Origin: Lentisphaerota bacterium
GTDB taxonomy: Bacteria; Verrucomicrobiota; Kiritimatiellia; JAAZAB01
Reading direction: 5' to 3'
Assembly: GCA_020201415.1 (NCBI GenBank)
Contig: JAIVGW010000013.1
Span: forward strand, 1 to 14,432
DNA length: 14,432 nt
The position numbers and the translations under genes were made by a program. Below the pieces are notes generated by a model that was given only the letters and a program-made list of their open reading frames with translations, made no database searches and had not been told where the DNA came from. Shown one piece after another: positions 1-6,794 of this stretch; the stretch's first letter is position 1; the number at the start of each line of letters is the position of its first letter.

Positions 1-361
1 GGATGCGGTGGTGCGCGATCTGAACGGTGTGCTTGATGCCCATCTGAAGAACCGGTTTGGTGATATTGCCTATCATTTTGTTATAGATTATACTGGTAAA
101 ATATGGCAGGGGCGCTCACTTTGCTACAAAGGGGCGCATGTGTACGGGGAGAATGCCAACAATCTGGGGATTATGTTGCAGGGCAACTTCGAAGAGCAGC
201 GGCCTTCGTTGGCCCAGGTGGATGCACTGCTGGCTTTGATTCGGGCCGCCCGGGGCGCCTGGCGCATTCCGGGATCGGCAGTTTACGGTCATCGCGACCT
301 GGGGCGCAGCATCTGTCCCGGCCGTTTTCTTTACGAGATGCTGGATTGCGCAAAAATATGA
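1..361 (+). CDS. N-acetylmuramoyl-L-alanine amidase / PGRP-like protein (3' part)
   Basis: This is the C-terminal 119 residues of an amidase_2/PGRP-type protein; the gene starts before the window and is read in frame from base 2. The family cuts the amide bond between N-acetylmuramic acid and L-alanine of peptidoglycan with a zinc ion held by two histidines and a cysteine or aspartate. Visible signatures are DIAYHFVI (the conserved Tyr-His-Phe strand), GKIWQGR, the NNLGIMLQGNF strand, YGHRDLG (second zinc His) and SICPGRF (third ligand Cys followed by Pro-Gly). The first zinc histidine would lie upstream and cannot be checked, nor can a signal peptide. The stop codon overlaps the ribBA ATG (ATGA, 358-361), suggesting translational coupling to the riboflavin genes, although I know of no functional link. 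Family is well supported; actual substrate is not known. Confidence 0.85.
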   Translation, partial: DAVVRDLNGVLDAHLKNRFGDIAYHFVIDYTGKIWQGRSLCYKGAHVYGENANNLGIMLQGNFEEQRPSLAQVDALLALIRAARGAWRIPGSAVYGHRDLGRSICPGRFLYEMLDCAKI

Positions 362-1644
362 AAAAGCAGACCAGGACTGCTCCAAAAACCAGAGTCAAGA
401 CGGAAGCCAAGACTAGCGCCAAGACGGGCGCCCGCGGGCGTGGCCGCAGGCCTTTTGATTCCATTGAGGATGTATTGCGCGATATCCGGCGTGGCGCGAT
501 GGTGGTGATCGTTGATGATGAGTCGCGCGAGAATGAGGGTGATCTGGTCATGGCCGCCACCAAGGCCACGGTGAAGGCGATTAATTTCATGGCCACGCAT
601 GGCCGCGGCTTGATTTGCGTTTCGTTGACGGCGGAACGTCTGGCGCGCCTGAAAATCGGTAAGATGACTTCGTATCATCCACCGGACAGCATACGCACGG
701 CCTTCATGGAATCCGTGGATGCCCGCCAGGGAGTGACGACGGGCATCAGCGCCTACGACCGGGCGCACACCATTAAGGTCCTGCTGGACGATCGGGCCGC
801 CTCCGATAGCCTGGTCAGCCCCGGCCATGTTTTTCCGCTGCAAGCGCAACCGGGAGGCGTGCTGGTGCGGGCTGGACACACGGAGGCTTCGGTTGATCTG
901 GCCCGGCTGGCGGGTCTGGCGCCGGCGGGGGTGATCTGTGAGATCATGCGCGATGATGGGCAGATGGCGCGTCTGCCGGACCTGCTGCGTTTTGCCCGGC
1001 GACATGGCCTGAAGATCGCCTCCGTGGAGGACTTGATCGCCTACCGGCGCCGCCGCGAAAAACTGGTGGAGTTTATCCAGTCGGTCGTGTTGCCCACGGA
1101 GTTCGGTGTGTTTCAGTTGCGGCTTTATCGCGATCTGATCAACAATGCCAACAATCTGGCCCTGGTCATGGGCGAGCCGGCGCGGCAGAAGTCGGCGCTG
1201 GTGCGGGTGCACAGCGAATGCATGACCGGGGATGTCTTCAAGTCCCTGCGTTGCGATTGCGGTCCGCAGTTACACACGGCGATGCGCCAGGTGGCGGAAG
1301 CCGGGCATGGCGTGATTCTTTACATGCGGCAGGAAGGCCGCGGCATCGGGCTGGAGAAAAAAATCCATGCCTACGCCCTGCAGGAAGCCGGATTGGATAC
1401 GGTGGAAGCCAACTTGCGGCTGGGGTTTGATGCCGATTTGCGCGATTACGGTGTGGGCGCCCAGATCCTTGCCGACCTGGGTCTGCGGCGAATTCGGCTC
1501 ATGACGAATAATCCCCGCAAAGTAATCGGGTTGGAAGGCTACGGCATGAAAATTGTCGAGCGGGTGCCGGTCAAGCTGCCGCCCAACACCTATAACAGTA
1601 AATACCTGAACACCAAACGTAAGAAGATGGGACATTTGCTCTGA
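358..1644 (+). CDS. ribBA: Bifunctional 3,4-dihydroxy-2-butanone 4-phosphate synthase / GTP cyclohydrolase II
   Basis: Cytoplasmic enzyme of 428 residues supplying both precursors of riboflavin. The N-terminal domain makes 3,4-dihydroxy-2-butanone 4-phosphate from ribulose 5-phosphate; the C-terminal domain opens GTP to the pyrimidine precursor. Residues about 34-232 hold the RibB domain: DDESRENEGD (53-62), ATHGRG, GVTTGISAYDR (125-135), SPGHVFPL, and GHTEASVDL with the catalytic His at 174. Residues about 237-428 hold RibA: the HSECMTGD and LRCDCG motifs with zinc ligands C288, C299 and C301, RQEGRGIGL (324-332), MTNNPRK, and the terminal KMGHLL. All key residues of both domains appear present, so it should be bifunctional. 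ATG 358 is chosen because it overlaps the upstream stop (ATGA) and no better start precedes the first domain. Odd feature: a basic, Lys/Thr-rich leader of about 30 residues before the RibB domain. Confidence 0.97.
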   Translation: MKKQTRTAPKTRVKTEAKTSAKTGARGRGRRPFDSIEDVLRDIRRGAMVVIVDDESRENEGDLVMAATKATVKAINFMATHGRGLICVSLTAERLARLKIGKMTSYHPPDSIRTAFMESVDARQGVTTGISAYDRAHTIKVLLDDRAASDSLVSPGHVFPLQAQPGGVLVRAGHTEASVDLARLAGLAPAGVICEIMRDDGQMARLPDLLRFARRHGLKIASVEDLIAYRRRREKLVEFIQSVVLPTEFGVFQLRLYRDLINNANNLALVMGEPARQKSALVRVHSECMTGDVFKSLRCDCGPQLHTAMRQVAEAGHGVILYMRQEGRGIGLEKKIHAYALQEAGLDTVEANLRLGFDADLRDYGVGAQILADLGLRRIRLMTNNPRKVIGLEGYGMKIVERVPVKLPPNTYNSKYLNTKRKKMGHLL

Positions 1645-1663
1645 CAGGCGACATTTAAACCAC

Positions 1664-1669
1664 AGGAGG
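1664..1669 (+). promoter_or_regulatory. Ribosome binding site of ribH
   Basis: A full AGGAGG lies six bases before the ATG at 1676. It is the clearest Shine-Dalgarno sequence in the rib cluster and fixes the ribH start, giving the normal short N-terminus ahead of the first lumazine synthase strand. Confidence 0.75.
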
Positions 1670-1675
1670 CTCACT

Positions 1676-2149
1676 ATGAAGATCAGGGAAATCGGCGGTG
1701 AATTGATGGCGCAGAAGCTGCGTTTCGGGCTGGTGATCAGCCGTTTCAACGATATGTTCACCACGCAATTGCTGCGTGGGGCGCTGGATTGTCTGCAGCG
1801 GCACGGCGCCGACGAAGATGCCGTCACAGTGGTGTGGGTGCCGGGCGCCTGCGAAATTCCGCTGATTGCCCAGAAACTGGCCGTAAGCGGTAAATACGAT
1901 GCCGTCATTGCGTTGGGGATGGTGATTCAGGGCGCCACGCCGCATGCGGGTTTGATCAGCGGCCAGGTGGCGCGGGCGCTGACGCAGATTGCCATGAAGG
2001 CCGATGTGCCGGTGATCGATGGCGTGGTGGTGGCCGACAATCTGGATCAGGCCATCGAGCGAGCCGGGTCCAAGGCCGGCAATCGCGGCTGGAATGCCGC
2101 CCTCACGGCCGTGGAGATGGCCGGGCTTTGCAAGAAGATAGGCGTCTGA
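1676..2149 (+). CDS. ribH: 6,7-dimethyl-8-ribityllumazine synthase
   Basis: A 157-residue lumazine synthase, the usual size. It condenses the RibB product (dihydroxybutanone phosphate) with the diaminopyrimidine made through RibA and RibD. Family signatures: VISRFND (the Phe stacking on the pyrimidine, residue 24), WVPGACEIPL (54-63), YDAVIALG, GATPH with the catalytic-type His at 90, and QAIERAGSKAGNRG (125-138) with the phosphate-binding Arg at 129. Several substrate-pocket positions differ from the Bacillus subtilis enzyme as I recall it: Cys 59 for Phe in PGAFEIP, Gln 85 for Arg in VIRGAT, Ala-Gly-Leu after the catalytic His instead of Tyr-Asp-Tyr, and Asp 115 for Phe in VIFGI. The RibH assignment is firm; whether the pocket changes affect activity is unknown. 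The gene lies 31 nt after ribBA and 4 nt before nusB, consistent with one transcript. Confidence 0.95.
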   Translation: MKIREIGGELMAQKLRFGLVISRFNDMFTTQLLRGALDCLQRHGADEDAVTVVWVPGACEIPLIAQKLAVSGKYDAVIALGMVIQGATPHAGLISGQVARALTQIAMKADVPVIDGVVVADNLDQAIERAGSKAGNRGWNAALTAVEMAGLCKKIGV

Positions 2150-2153
2150 GCCC

Positions 2154-2558
2154 ATGGCAACTCGACACACGGCCCGCGAATGGGCCATACAGGTGCTGTT
2201 TCAGCTGGACTTCAATCCCGAGCCTCCGGAACAGGCTCTGGCCGGTTTCTGGCGCGAACGCAAGGCGGATGAGCGATCCCGCCGGTTCATGGAGGAGCTG
2301 GTGCTGGGGGTGCGCGAGCATATCGGCCGTCTGGATGAAGTGATTCGGCGTCATGCCGCCAACTGGGATCTGAACCGCATCAGCGCCGTAGATCGCAATG
2401 TGCTGCGTTTGGGGTTGTATGAAATCAATTATCGCCCGGATGTGCCTCCCGTGGTCGCCATCAATGAAGCGGTGGACATTGCCAAGCGTTTTGGGGGTGA
2501 TGATTCGGGCAAGTTTGTCAATGGTATCCTGGATAAATCCTGGCATGCCGCGCGATAG
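2154..2558 (+). CDS. nusB: Transcription antitermination factor NusB
   Basis: A 134-residue all-helical NusB. The family binds the boxA RNA of rRNA operon leaders together with NusE (ribosomal protein S10) and promotes antitermination. Visible signatures: the N-terminal AREWAIQVLFQLDF (RNA-binding face, typically A-R-x-x-A-x-Q-x-L-Y), the SAVDRNVLRLGLYEI helix (78-91), PPVVAINEAVDIAKRFG (98-114) and the terminal SGKFVNGILDK. The length is normal. ATG 2154 lies 4 nt after the ribH stop with no strong Shine-Dalgarno, suggesting translation is coupled to ribH. A ribH-nusB pair is a common bacterial arrangement. The 3' end overlaps the coding frame of ribD. Confidence 0.97.
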   Translation: MATRHTAREWAIQVLFQLDFNPEPPEQALAGFWRERKADERSRRFMEELVLGVREHIGRLDEVIRRHAANWDLNRISAVDRNVLRLGLYEINYRPDVPPVVAINEAVDIAKRFGGDDSGKFVNGILDKSWHAAR

Positions 2559-3628
2559 GGCTGGCGCGGCGCGGCGAAGGCCTGACCCGGCCCAATCCCC
2601 CGGTGGGTGCGCTGGTGGTGAGCCGGGGGGTTGTACTGGGCCGCGGATGGCACCGTCGCGCGGGCGGGCCGCACGCCGAAGTGCTGGCGTTGGCGCAGGC
2701 CGGCGCCAGGGCCCGGGGCGCCACGCTTTACGTGACGCTGGAGCCTTGCAGCACTGTTGGCCGCACTCCGGCCTGCGTGCCGGCCATTATCGCTGCCGGA
2801 ATACGGCGGGTGGTGGTGGCGGTACGCGATCCCAATCCGCGGCATCGTGGACGCGGCTTGCGCCAATTGCGCCGGGCCGGGTTGAACGTGTTGGATGGGG
2901 TTTGCGCCGCAGAAGCCGGGGAGTTGCTGGCGCCCTTTGCCAAATGGATTGTGTCGGGCCTGCCTTATGTCACGCTGAAGATGGCGGTATCGCTGGACGG
3001 CAAAATTGCCGACGCCGCCGGCCGTTCCCGCTGGATCACCGGCGCGACCGCGCGGCGCGAGGTGCAGAGTTTGCGGCGGCGGGCGGACGCGATCATGGTG
3101 GGCGTGGGCACGGCGCGGACGGATGATCCTTCGCTATTGCCGCGGCCGCCTGCCGGGCGGCAGCCCTGGCGGATTGTGCTCGACAGCCGCGGATCGCTGC
3201 GGGCCGACTGTCGCATGTTGTGCGATGCTGCCGCTGCACGCACGATCATTGCCACCACGCGGCTTTGTCCCGCTGCCGTGCTGGCAGCCTGGCGGGCCAG
3301 CGGCGCCCAGGCCTGGGTTCTGCCGGCGCGGCGCGGGAGGGTGTCTTTGGCGGCGCTGCGGCGGCGGCTGGGACGCCTGGGGGCGTTGCATGTATTGTGT
3401 GAAGGCGGCGGTGAGATGGCGGCGGATTTGATCGGACAGAATGCGGTGGACGAATATATTTGTTTTCTGGCGCCTAGGATTATCGGCGGTCGGGAAGCCC
3501 CCGGCATGGTTGGTGGGGTGGGCTGGGCGCTGGCCGGCGCGCCGGAATTGGTGTTCCGGGAAACCAGGCGGGTAGGTCCGGATGTGCTGGTGCGAGCGCA
3601 TCCTTGTAAAAATAGAAGAAGCCATTGA
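2540..3628 (+). CDS. ribD: Bifunctional diaminohydroxyphosphoribosylaminopyrimidine deaminase / reductase (start non-standard)
   Basis: RibD deaminates and then reduces the pyrimidine made by GTP cyclohydrolase II. Numbering from base 2540, the N-terminal deaminase has PNPPVG (18-23), PHAEV (zinc His 45, catalytic Glu 47) and EPCSTVGRTPAC (zinc Cys 70 and Cys 79). The reductase domain begins near YVTLKMAVSLDGKIA and carries SRWITG, DAIMVGVGTARTDDP, CEGGGEMAADL and the C-terminal VGPDVLVR. Homology clearly extends upstream of the first conventional start, GTG 2603, which would remove PNPPV. The frame is open from 2537, where it reads RAIGLARRGEG, matching the usual family N-terminus, but contains no ATG, GTG or TTG before 2603. 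Candidate starts are CTG 2540 (used here), ATA 2555 (overlapping the nusB stop as ATAG) or CTG 2561. ATG 2545 is out of frame by one base. Function is firm; the start is not. Confidence 0.88.
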   Translation: MACRAIGLARRGEGLTRPNPPVGALVVSRGVVLGRGWHRRAGGPHAEVLALAQAGARARGATLYVTLEPCSTVGRTPACVPAIIAAGIRRVVVAVRDPNPRHRGRGLRQLRRAGLNVLDGVCAAEAGELLAPFAKWIVSGLPYVTLKMAVSLDGKIADAAGRSRWITGATARREVQSLRRRADAIMVGVGTARTDDPSLLPRPPAGRQPWRIVLDSRGSLRADCRMLCDAAAARTIIATTRLCPAAVLAAWRASGAQAWVLPARRGRVSLAALRRRLGRLGALHVLCEGGGEMAADLIGQNAVDEYICFLAPRIIGGREAPGMVGGVGWALAGAPELVFRETRRVGPDVLVRAHPCKNRRSH

Positions 3629-3653
3629 CAGTTTTACGTTGGCTCTTTACCCT
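3625..3653 (+). promoter_or_regulatory. Candidate sigma-70-type promoter of the propeller protein gene
   Basis: A perfect TTGACA at 3625-3630 overlaps the ribD stop codon and is followed 17 bases later by TACCCT at 3648-3653, which matches TATAAT at three positions. Transcription would begin near 3660, leaving a leader of about 29 bases that holds the Shine-Dalgarno and the GTG start at 3689. Spacing is ideal; the -10 box is weak. Prediction only. Confidence 0.4.
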
Positions 3654-3688
3654 GCCCCTAAATGATTTGTTACCAGGAAGGGGGGCTT

Positions 3689-5128
3689 GTGAAAACATCT
3701 GTCTGTTTGCGGTGGCCGGCCATGGTGGTGTGCGCCAGCGGCATGATTTTGAGCGAAGGTGTGGCTGCGGAAGTTCGGCCGTCGGAGCCGGTGGATATCA
3801 GCTCGCGGCTGGAGCTGTTGGTTGACCGGCATCTGGTAGATCAACTGGCCGGCGCCGAGTTTCGTTTGCACCAACCGCAGAAACTGCCGCTGGCGCACGC
3901 GCCATTTACCGGCCAATATGCCACCGTCATCAAGGACGGCGACCTGTTTCGCGGCTACTACCGCGGCAGTGATCCTGCGCAGGAAGGCCGCCAGGCGGAA
4001 ATAACCTGTTACGCTGAAAGTCAGGATGGCCACGAGTGGACCTTTCCCGAGCTGGGCATAATCGAGATCGGCGGTTCCCTGTCAAACAATGTTATTGTGC
4101 GCAATAACGACCACAGCCATAATTTTTCACCTTTTCTTGACACTAATCCCGCCGCCGCGCCCGACCAGCGCTACAAGGCTCTGGCTCAGGGCCGTACGAA
4201 ACCCGACAATCAGAAGGGTTTGACTCCATTCGTGTCCGCGGATGGCATCCATTGGGCACGGATGATCGATGCGCGTCCCGTCGTCGTGCTTGACCCTCCG
4301 GAGGAGGCCTTTGATTCGCAGAATGTCGTATTCTGGTCGGAGGCGGAAGAGCAGTATGTCTGTTACTTCCGCACCTGGCAGACCCGTCATGGAAAACTAC
4401 GCACCATCAGCCGGACTACTTCGCCGGACTTCGTCAATTGGAGCAAGCCGGTGCTCATGGATCCGAACCTGCCGAATGAGCACCTTTACACCAACCAGAC
4501 TCATCCCTATTTCCGGGCGCCGCACATCTATATCGCCCTGCCCAGCCGGTTTACCGCGGGGCAGGTTGATGGGGTGCCGGCGGAACGGGGTATGCTCGGA
4601 TCCACCGACATTCTGTTCATGACCAGCCGCGCCGGTTCAGAAACTTACGACCGCCTGTTCACCGAAGCCTTCATCCGTCCCGGGCTGGCGCCCGAGCGTT
4701 GGGGCAGTCGCGCTAACTACGCGGCGCTCAACGTGGTGCCGACCGGGCCGGAAGAGATGTCGATTTACCATGCGAAGAGCGGGCATCGGTACGTTTTGCG
4801 CACGGACGGGTTTATCTCGATCAATGCCGGCGCGCGGCCGGGTGAGATGTTGACCAGGCCGCTGATATTTGACGGCAACGACCTGGCCCTCAATTACAGC
4901 ACATCCGCGGCCGGCTGGTGCAAGGTGGAAATTCAAACTCCGGACGGTCAGCCATTGCCGGGGTTTGCCCTGGAAGATTGCCTGCCGTTGGTGGGCGATC
5001 ACATTGAGCGGTCCGTGGCCTGGCAGAACGGGTCCGACCTGGGCGCCCTTGCCGGGCGTCCGGTGCGTGTGCGTTTTGTCATGGCCGAATGCGACCTCTA
5101 TGCGCTGCGGTTCCGGGCGGTTGAATAG
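3689..5128 (+). CDS. Secreted five-bladed-propeller (GH32/GH43-like) protein of unknown activity
   Basis: A 479-residue exported protein. GTG 3689 is chosen because a strong AGGAAGGGGG (3674-3683) lies just before it and the reading then begins with a signal peptide: basic VKTS, a hydrophobic stretch, and likely cleavage after GVAA near residue 28. ATG 3662 would precede the Shine-Dalgarno. The mature start LELLVDRHLVDQL and the repeated units, such as YATVIKDGDLFRGYYRG, PFVSADGIHWARM, DSQNVVFWSEAEEQYVCYFR and RTTSPDFVNWSKPVLMD, resemble a family common in planctomycetes and Lentisphaerae that is usually assigned a GH32/GH43-type five-bladed propeller fold. The last ~90 residues look like a beta-sandwich (YSTSAAGWCKVEIQTPDGQP, DLYALRF). 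I did not find a confident catalytic triad. A role in handling extracellular glycans is inference. It is convergent with the next gene. Confidence 0.72.
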   Translation: MKTSVCLRWPAMVVCASGMILSEGVAAEVRPSEPVDISSRLELLVDRHLVDQLAGAEFRLHQPQKLPLAHAPFTGQYATVIKDGDLFRGYYRGSDPAQEGRQAEITCYAESQDGHEWTFPELGIIEIGGSLSNNVIVRNNDHSHNFSPFLDTNPAAAPDQRYKALAQGRTKPDNQKGLTPFVSADGIHWARMIDARPVVVLDPPEEAFDSQNVVFWSEAEEQYVCYFRTWQTRHGKLRTISRTTSPDFVNWSKPVLMDPNLPNEHLYTNQTHPYFRAPHIYIALPSRFTAGQVDGVPAERGMLGSTDILFMTSRAGSETYDRLFTEAFIRPGLAPERWGSRANYAALNVVPTGPEEMSIYHAKSGHRYVLRTDGFISINAGARPGEMLTRPLIFDGNDLALNYSTSAAGWCKVEIQTPDGQPLPGFALEDCLPLVGDHIERSVAWQNGSDLGALAGRPVRVRFVMAECDLYALRFRAVE

Positions 5129-5186
5129 TCCGGCCGGTGTGGCTTGGCAAGGATCTGCTTATACTGATTCGTGGCATCACCAGGCG

Positions 5187-6785
5187 CTAAGGCACTGGCT
5201 GGCCGGCGGCGTCGGGCAGGACCGGCCCGATGTAGGCGTAGCCGCTACCGGAAAGCCAGGCGTGCCAGCCTTGATTGAATACGGCCGGGTCAGCGTAACC
5301 GTCGCCATCGTAATCGCCGGGGCAGGGGATGCCCGTTACGTTGAAAGATTCCGTGCGCAGGGCGTAGGTGGACCCGGACAGCGCCACGGTCCAGACATTG
5401 CCGTTAACCATGCCGGGATCGGCTTTGCCGTCGCCGTCCAAGTCGGCGGCAAAAGGTCTGCCGTTGCCCAGCCCCAAGTCGAAGGGGCCCTGGACCTGAT
5501 AGTTCAGGGTTGAAGGCCAGACGTACCACAGACCATTCAGGATCAGGATGGGATCGGCCCGGCCATCGCCGTCAACATCCGCCAGCAGCGGTGTGCCGGC
5601 GGTCGTACCGAGCGGCAGGGTGGTCTGGGCGTAACCGTTACCGGAGAGCCAGGCGGTCCAGGAGCCGTCCGGGCGGACCAGCACCGGGTCGGCGTAACCG
5701 TCGCCATCGCAGTCAGCCGCCAGTACGTGATCGGTGGTTGCAGCATCCAGGTTCATGGTCTGGGGGGCATAACCCGCCGCGGAAAGCCAGGCTTGCAGGG
5801 TCCCGTCGCGGATAGTGCCGGGATCGGCCCGGCCGTCGCCGTCGAAATCATGTCCGCCATTGCTGCGGACGGCTACGGCAAGTTCGTAGGCGCCGGCAAT
5901 ATGGCCGTTGCCGTAAACGCCGATGTAGTGGAAACCGGCGGCAGTCGCGCGCCAGCTGATCATATCGCCTGCCGCGCCCCAGGCGATGGCATTACCTTCA
6001 GCGTCGCAGATAACGGCCGCGCAGCCGTCGCCGGATTGCAGGCGCGCCACGTAGCTCAAGCAAGACCGCACCGGTATGCGGTACCAGACGGTACTTTGCA
6101 CGTTAGGCAGGGAAGCGCCAACGGTTGTTCCCGCCGGCAGGGTGGGAACACCGGCGGCGTCAATGAAGTTGTAACCGCCGCACTGCAGGCGCTCCACGCC
6201 GTTGGTCAAGCGTGCAAGCACGGCGCCGGGGCCGCGATTGCCCAGGCCGAGCACAAAAGCGGTGTGGTCATTGTGCGGGTGCAGGTAGCCGTTACTGAAT
6301 CCCGAGGCATGGTGCAGGATGCCGCGGGATTGACTGAAGACCATGGCATAATTAACTGTTTCCAGCCGAATATAATCCAGCGGGTGCAGGTCATCGACCA
6401 GGAAGATGGTTGACTGGCGCGCGGTCCAGGCCTCCGGTATCGCTTGCGGTTCGTAGCGCTGGCCGACCAGCATGGTCAGCTGATACGGGCCGCTGACCAT
6501 GCGTGCCAGCAACGCCGTCTCGCCGGTAATATTGGTCACGGTGATTTCAAGGTCCTGTGAATCCGGAGTCGAGAACCAGCCGTTGGCGCGCGGGACCAGG
6601 GTGGAATACACGGTGGGCTCTGCGGCGTCCGCGCCGGCCGTCCAGGTTATAGCGCCCGGGCCGGCGGTCAAGGTATCCAGACGATTGCCGGCGATATAGG
6701 TGCCGACCAGCGCGTCAATTTCCGGTTGGGGCAGCGCTACCGGCGGGGAGAAGGGCGGCACGCAGGTGTTGGTGGGCCAGTGCAC
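5187..6785 (-). CDS. C-terminal part of interrupted secreted protein, with five FG-GAP/VCBS-like repeats
   Basis: A 532-codon open frame lying in the same frame as the serine hydrolase part and separated from it only by the TAA at 6792-6794 and two codons. It has no signal peptide and no Shine-Dalgarno of its own, so it is best read as the 3' half of one gene. The first ~120 residues resemble the region that follows the catalytic domain in such hydrolases (IDALVGTYIAGNRL, PRANGWFSTPDSQDLEITV). A middle domain is rich in Gly, His and Asn; at about 265-300 there is a beta-rich stretch resembling a bacterial pre-peptidase-type domain (weak). Residues 313-500 hold five repeats of D-x-D-G-D-G-x-A-D-P, each followed by W-x-x-W/A-L-S-G-x-x-Y, typical of calcium-binding FG-GAP/VCBS propeller-like repeats. 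If expressed alone it would stay in the cytoplasm, which does not suit the repeats. Confidence 0.7.
   Translation of the reverse strand: MHWPTNTCVPPFSPPVALPQPEIDALVGTYIAGNRLDTLTAGPGAITWTAGADAAEPTVYSTLVPRANGWFSTPDSQDLEITVTNITGETALLARMVSGPYQLTMLVGQRYEPQAIPEAWTARQSTIFLVDDLHPLDYIRLETVNYAMVFSQSRGILHHASGFSNGYLHPHNDHTAFVLGLGNRGPGAVLARLTNGVERLQCGGYNFIDAAGVPTLPAGTTVGASLPNVQSTVWYRIPVRSCLSYVARLQSGDGCAAVICDAEGNAIAWGAAGDMISWRATAAGFHYIGVYGNGHIAGAYELAVAVRSNGGHDFDGDGRADPGTIRDGTLQAWLSAAGYAPQTMNLDAATTDHVLAADCDGDGYADPVLVRPDGSWTAWLSGNGYAQTTLPLGTTAGTPLLADVDGDGRADPILILNGLWYVWPSTLNYQVQGPFDLGLGNGRPFAADLDGDGKADPGMVNGNVWTVALSGSTYALRTESFNVTGIPCPGDYDGDGYADPAVFNQGWHAWLSGSGYAYIGPVLPDAAGQPVP
5288..5850 (-). repeat. Five tandem coding repeats of about 45 residues (FG-GAP-like)
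   Basis: Five copies of a 131-136 nt coding unit with the core DFDGDGRADP, DCDGDGYADP, DVDGDGRADP, DLDGDGKADP and DYDGDGYADP. The core Asp codons begin at minus-strand positions from about 5849 down to 5315. On the + strand the cores appear as recurring GTCGCCGTC / GTCGCCATC with GGATCGG or GGTCGGCG. The Asp-rich loop is a typical calcium ligand set. Two alternating sub-types, R/K-A-D and Y-A-D, suggest partial duplication history. Confidence 0.85.
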
Positions 6786-6791
6786 GCCGGT

Positions 6792-6794
6792 TTA
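6792..6794 (-). other. In-frame TAA interrupting the hydrolase gene
   Basis: The + strand bases TTA at 6792-6794 read as TAA on the - strand. The next codons ACC GGC GTG CAC continue the same frame. TAA is the stop codon least associated with readthrough or recoding, so a mutational origin is most likely. Confidence 0.85.

Noticed and set aside
1..360. FMN riboswitch controlling the rib genes
   Set aside because: The bases before ribBA are amidase coding sequence and none of the conserved RFN element segments is recognisable. If present it lies upstream of the window.
331..1212. Long open frame on the - strand (293 codons) opposite ribBA
   Set aside because: It lies antisense to a strongly conserved gene, its predicted protein has no recognisable motifs, and long antisense frames are expected in GC-rich coding DNA.
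1655..2188. Antisense open frame of 177 codons across ribH
   Set aside because: Mirror of the conserved ribH reading frame, with no start signals or motifs.
2398..3126. Open frame on the + strand overlapping nusB and ribD (includes ATG 2545)
   Set aside because: Protein is Arg/Gly-rich without family features; the ribD frame next to it is clearly the conserved one. ATG 2545 is only of interest as a possible frame-shifted ribD start.
3662..3688. ATG 3662 as start of the propeller gene
   Set aside because: The Shine-Dalgarno sequence lies downstream of it, and the predicted transcript would begin almost at the ATG. GTG 3689 gives a cleaner signal peptide.
5129..5186. Intrinsic terminator between the convergent genes
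   Set aside because: Only short imperfect inverted repeats and no T-run on either strand; not enough to call.
5288..5850. Regularly spaced similar segments that might suggest a CRISPR array or non-coding repeat
   Set aside because: They are in-frame coding repeats with variable third bases and a calcium-loop motif; spacing and divergence do not fit a CRISPR array.
6792..6794. Programmed stop-codon readthrough or recoding at the TAA
   Set aside because: The codon is TAA, not TGA or TAG. No favourable downstream context or stem-loop was seen, and neighbouring catalytic sequence seems to be missing, which fits decay better.
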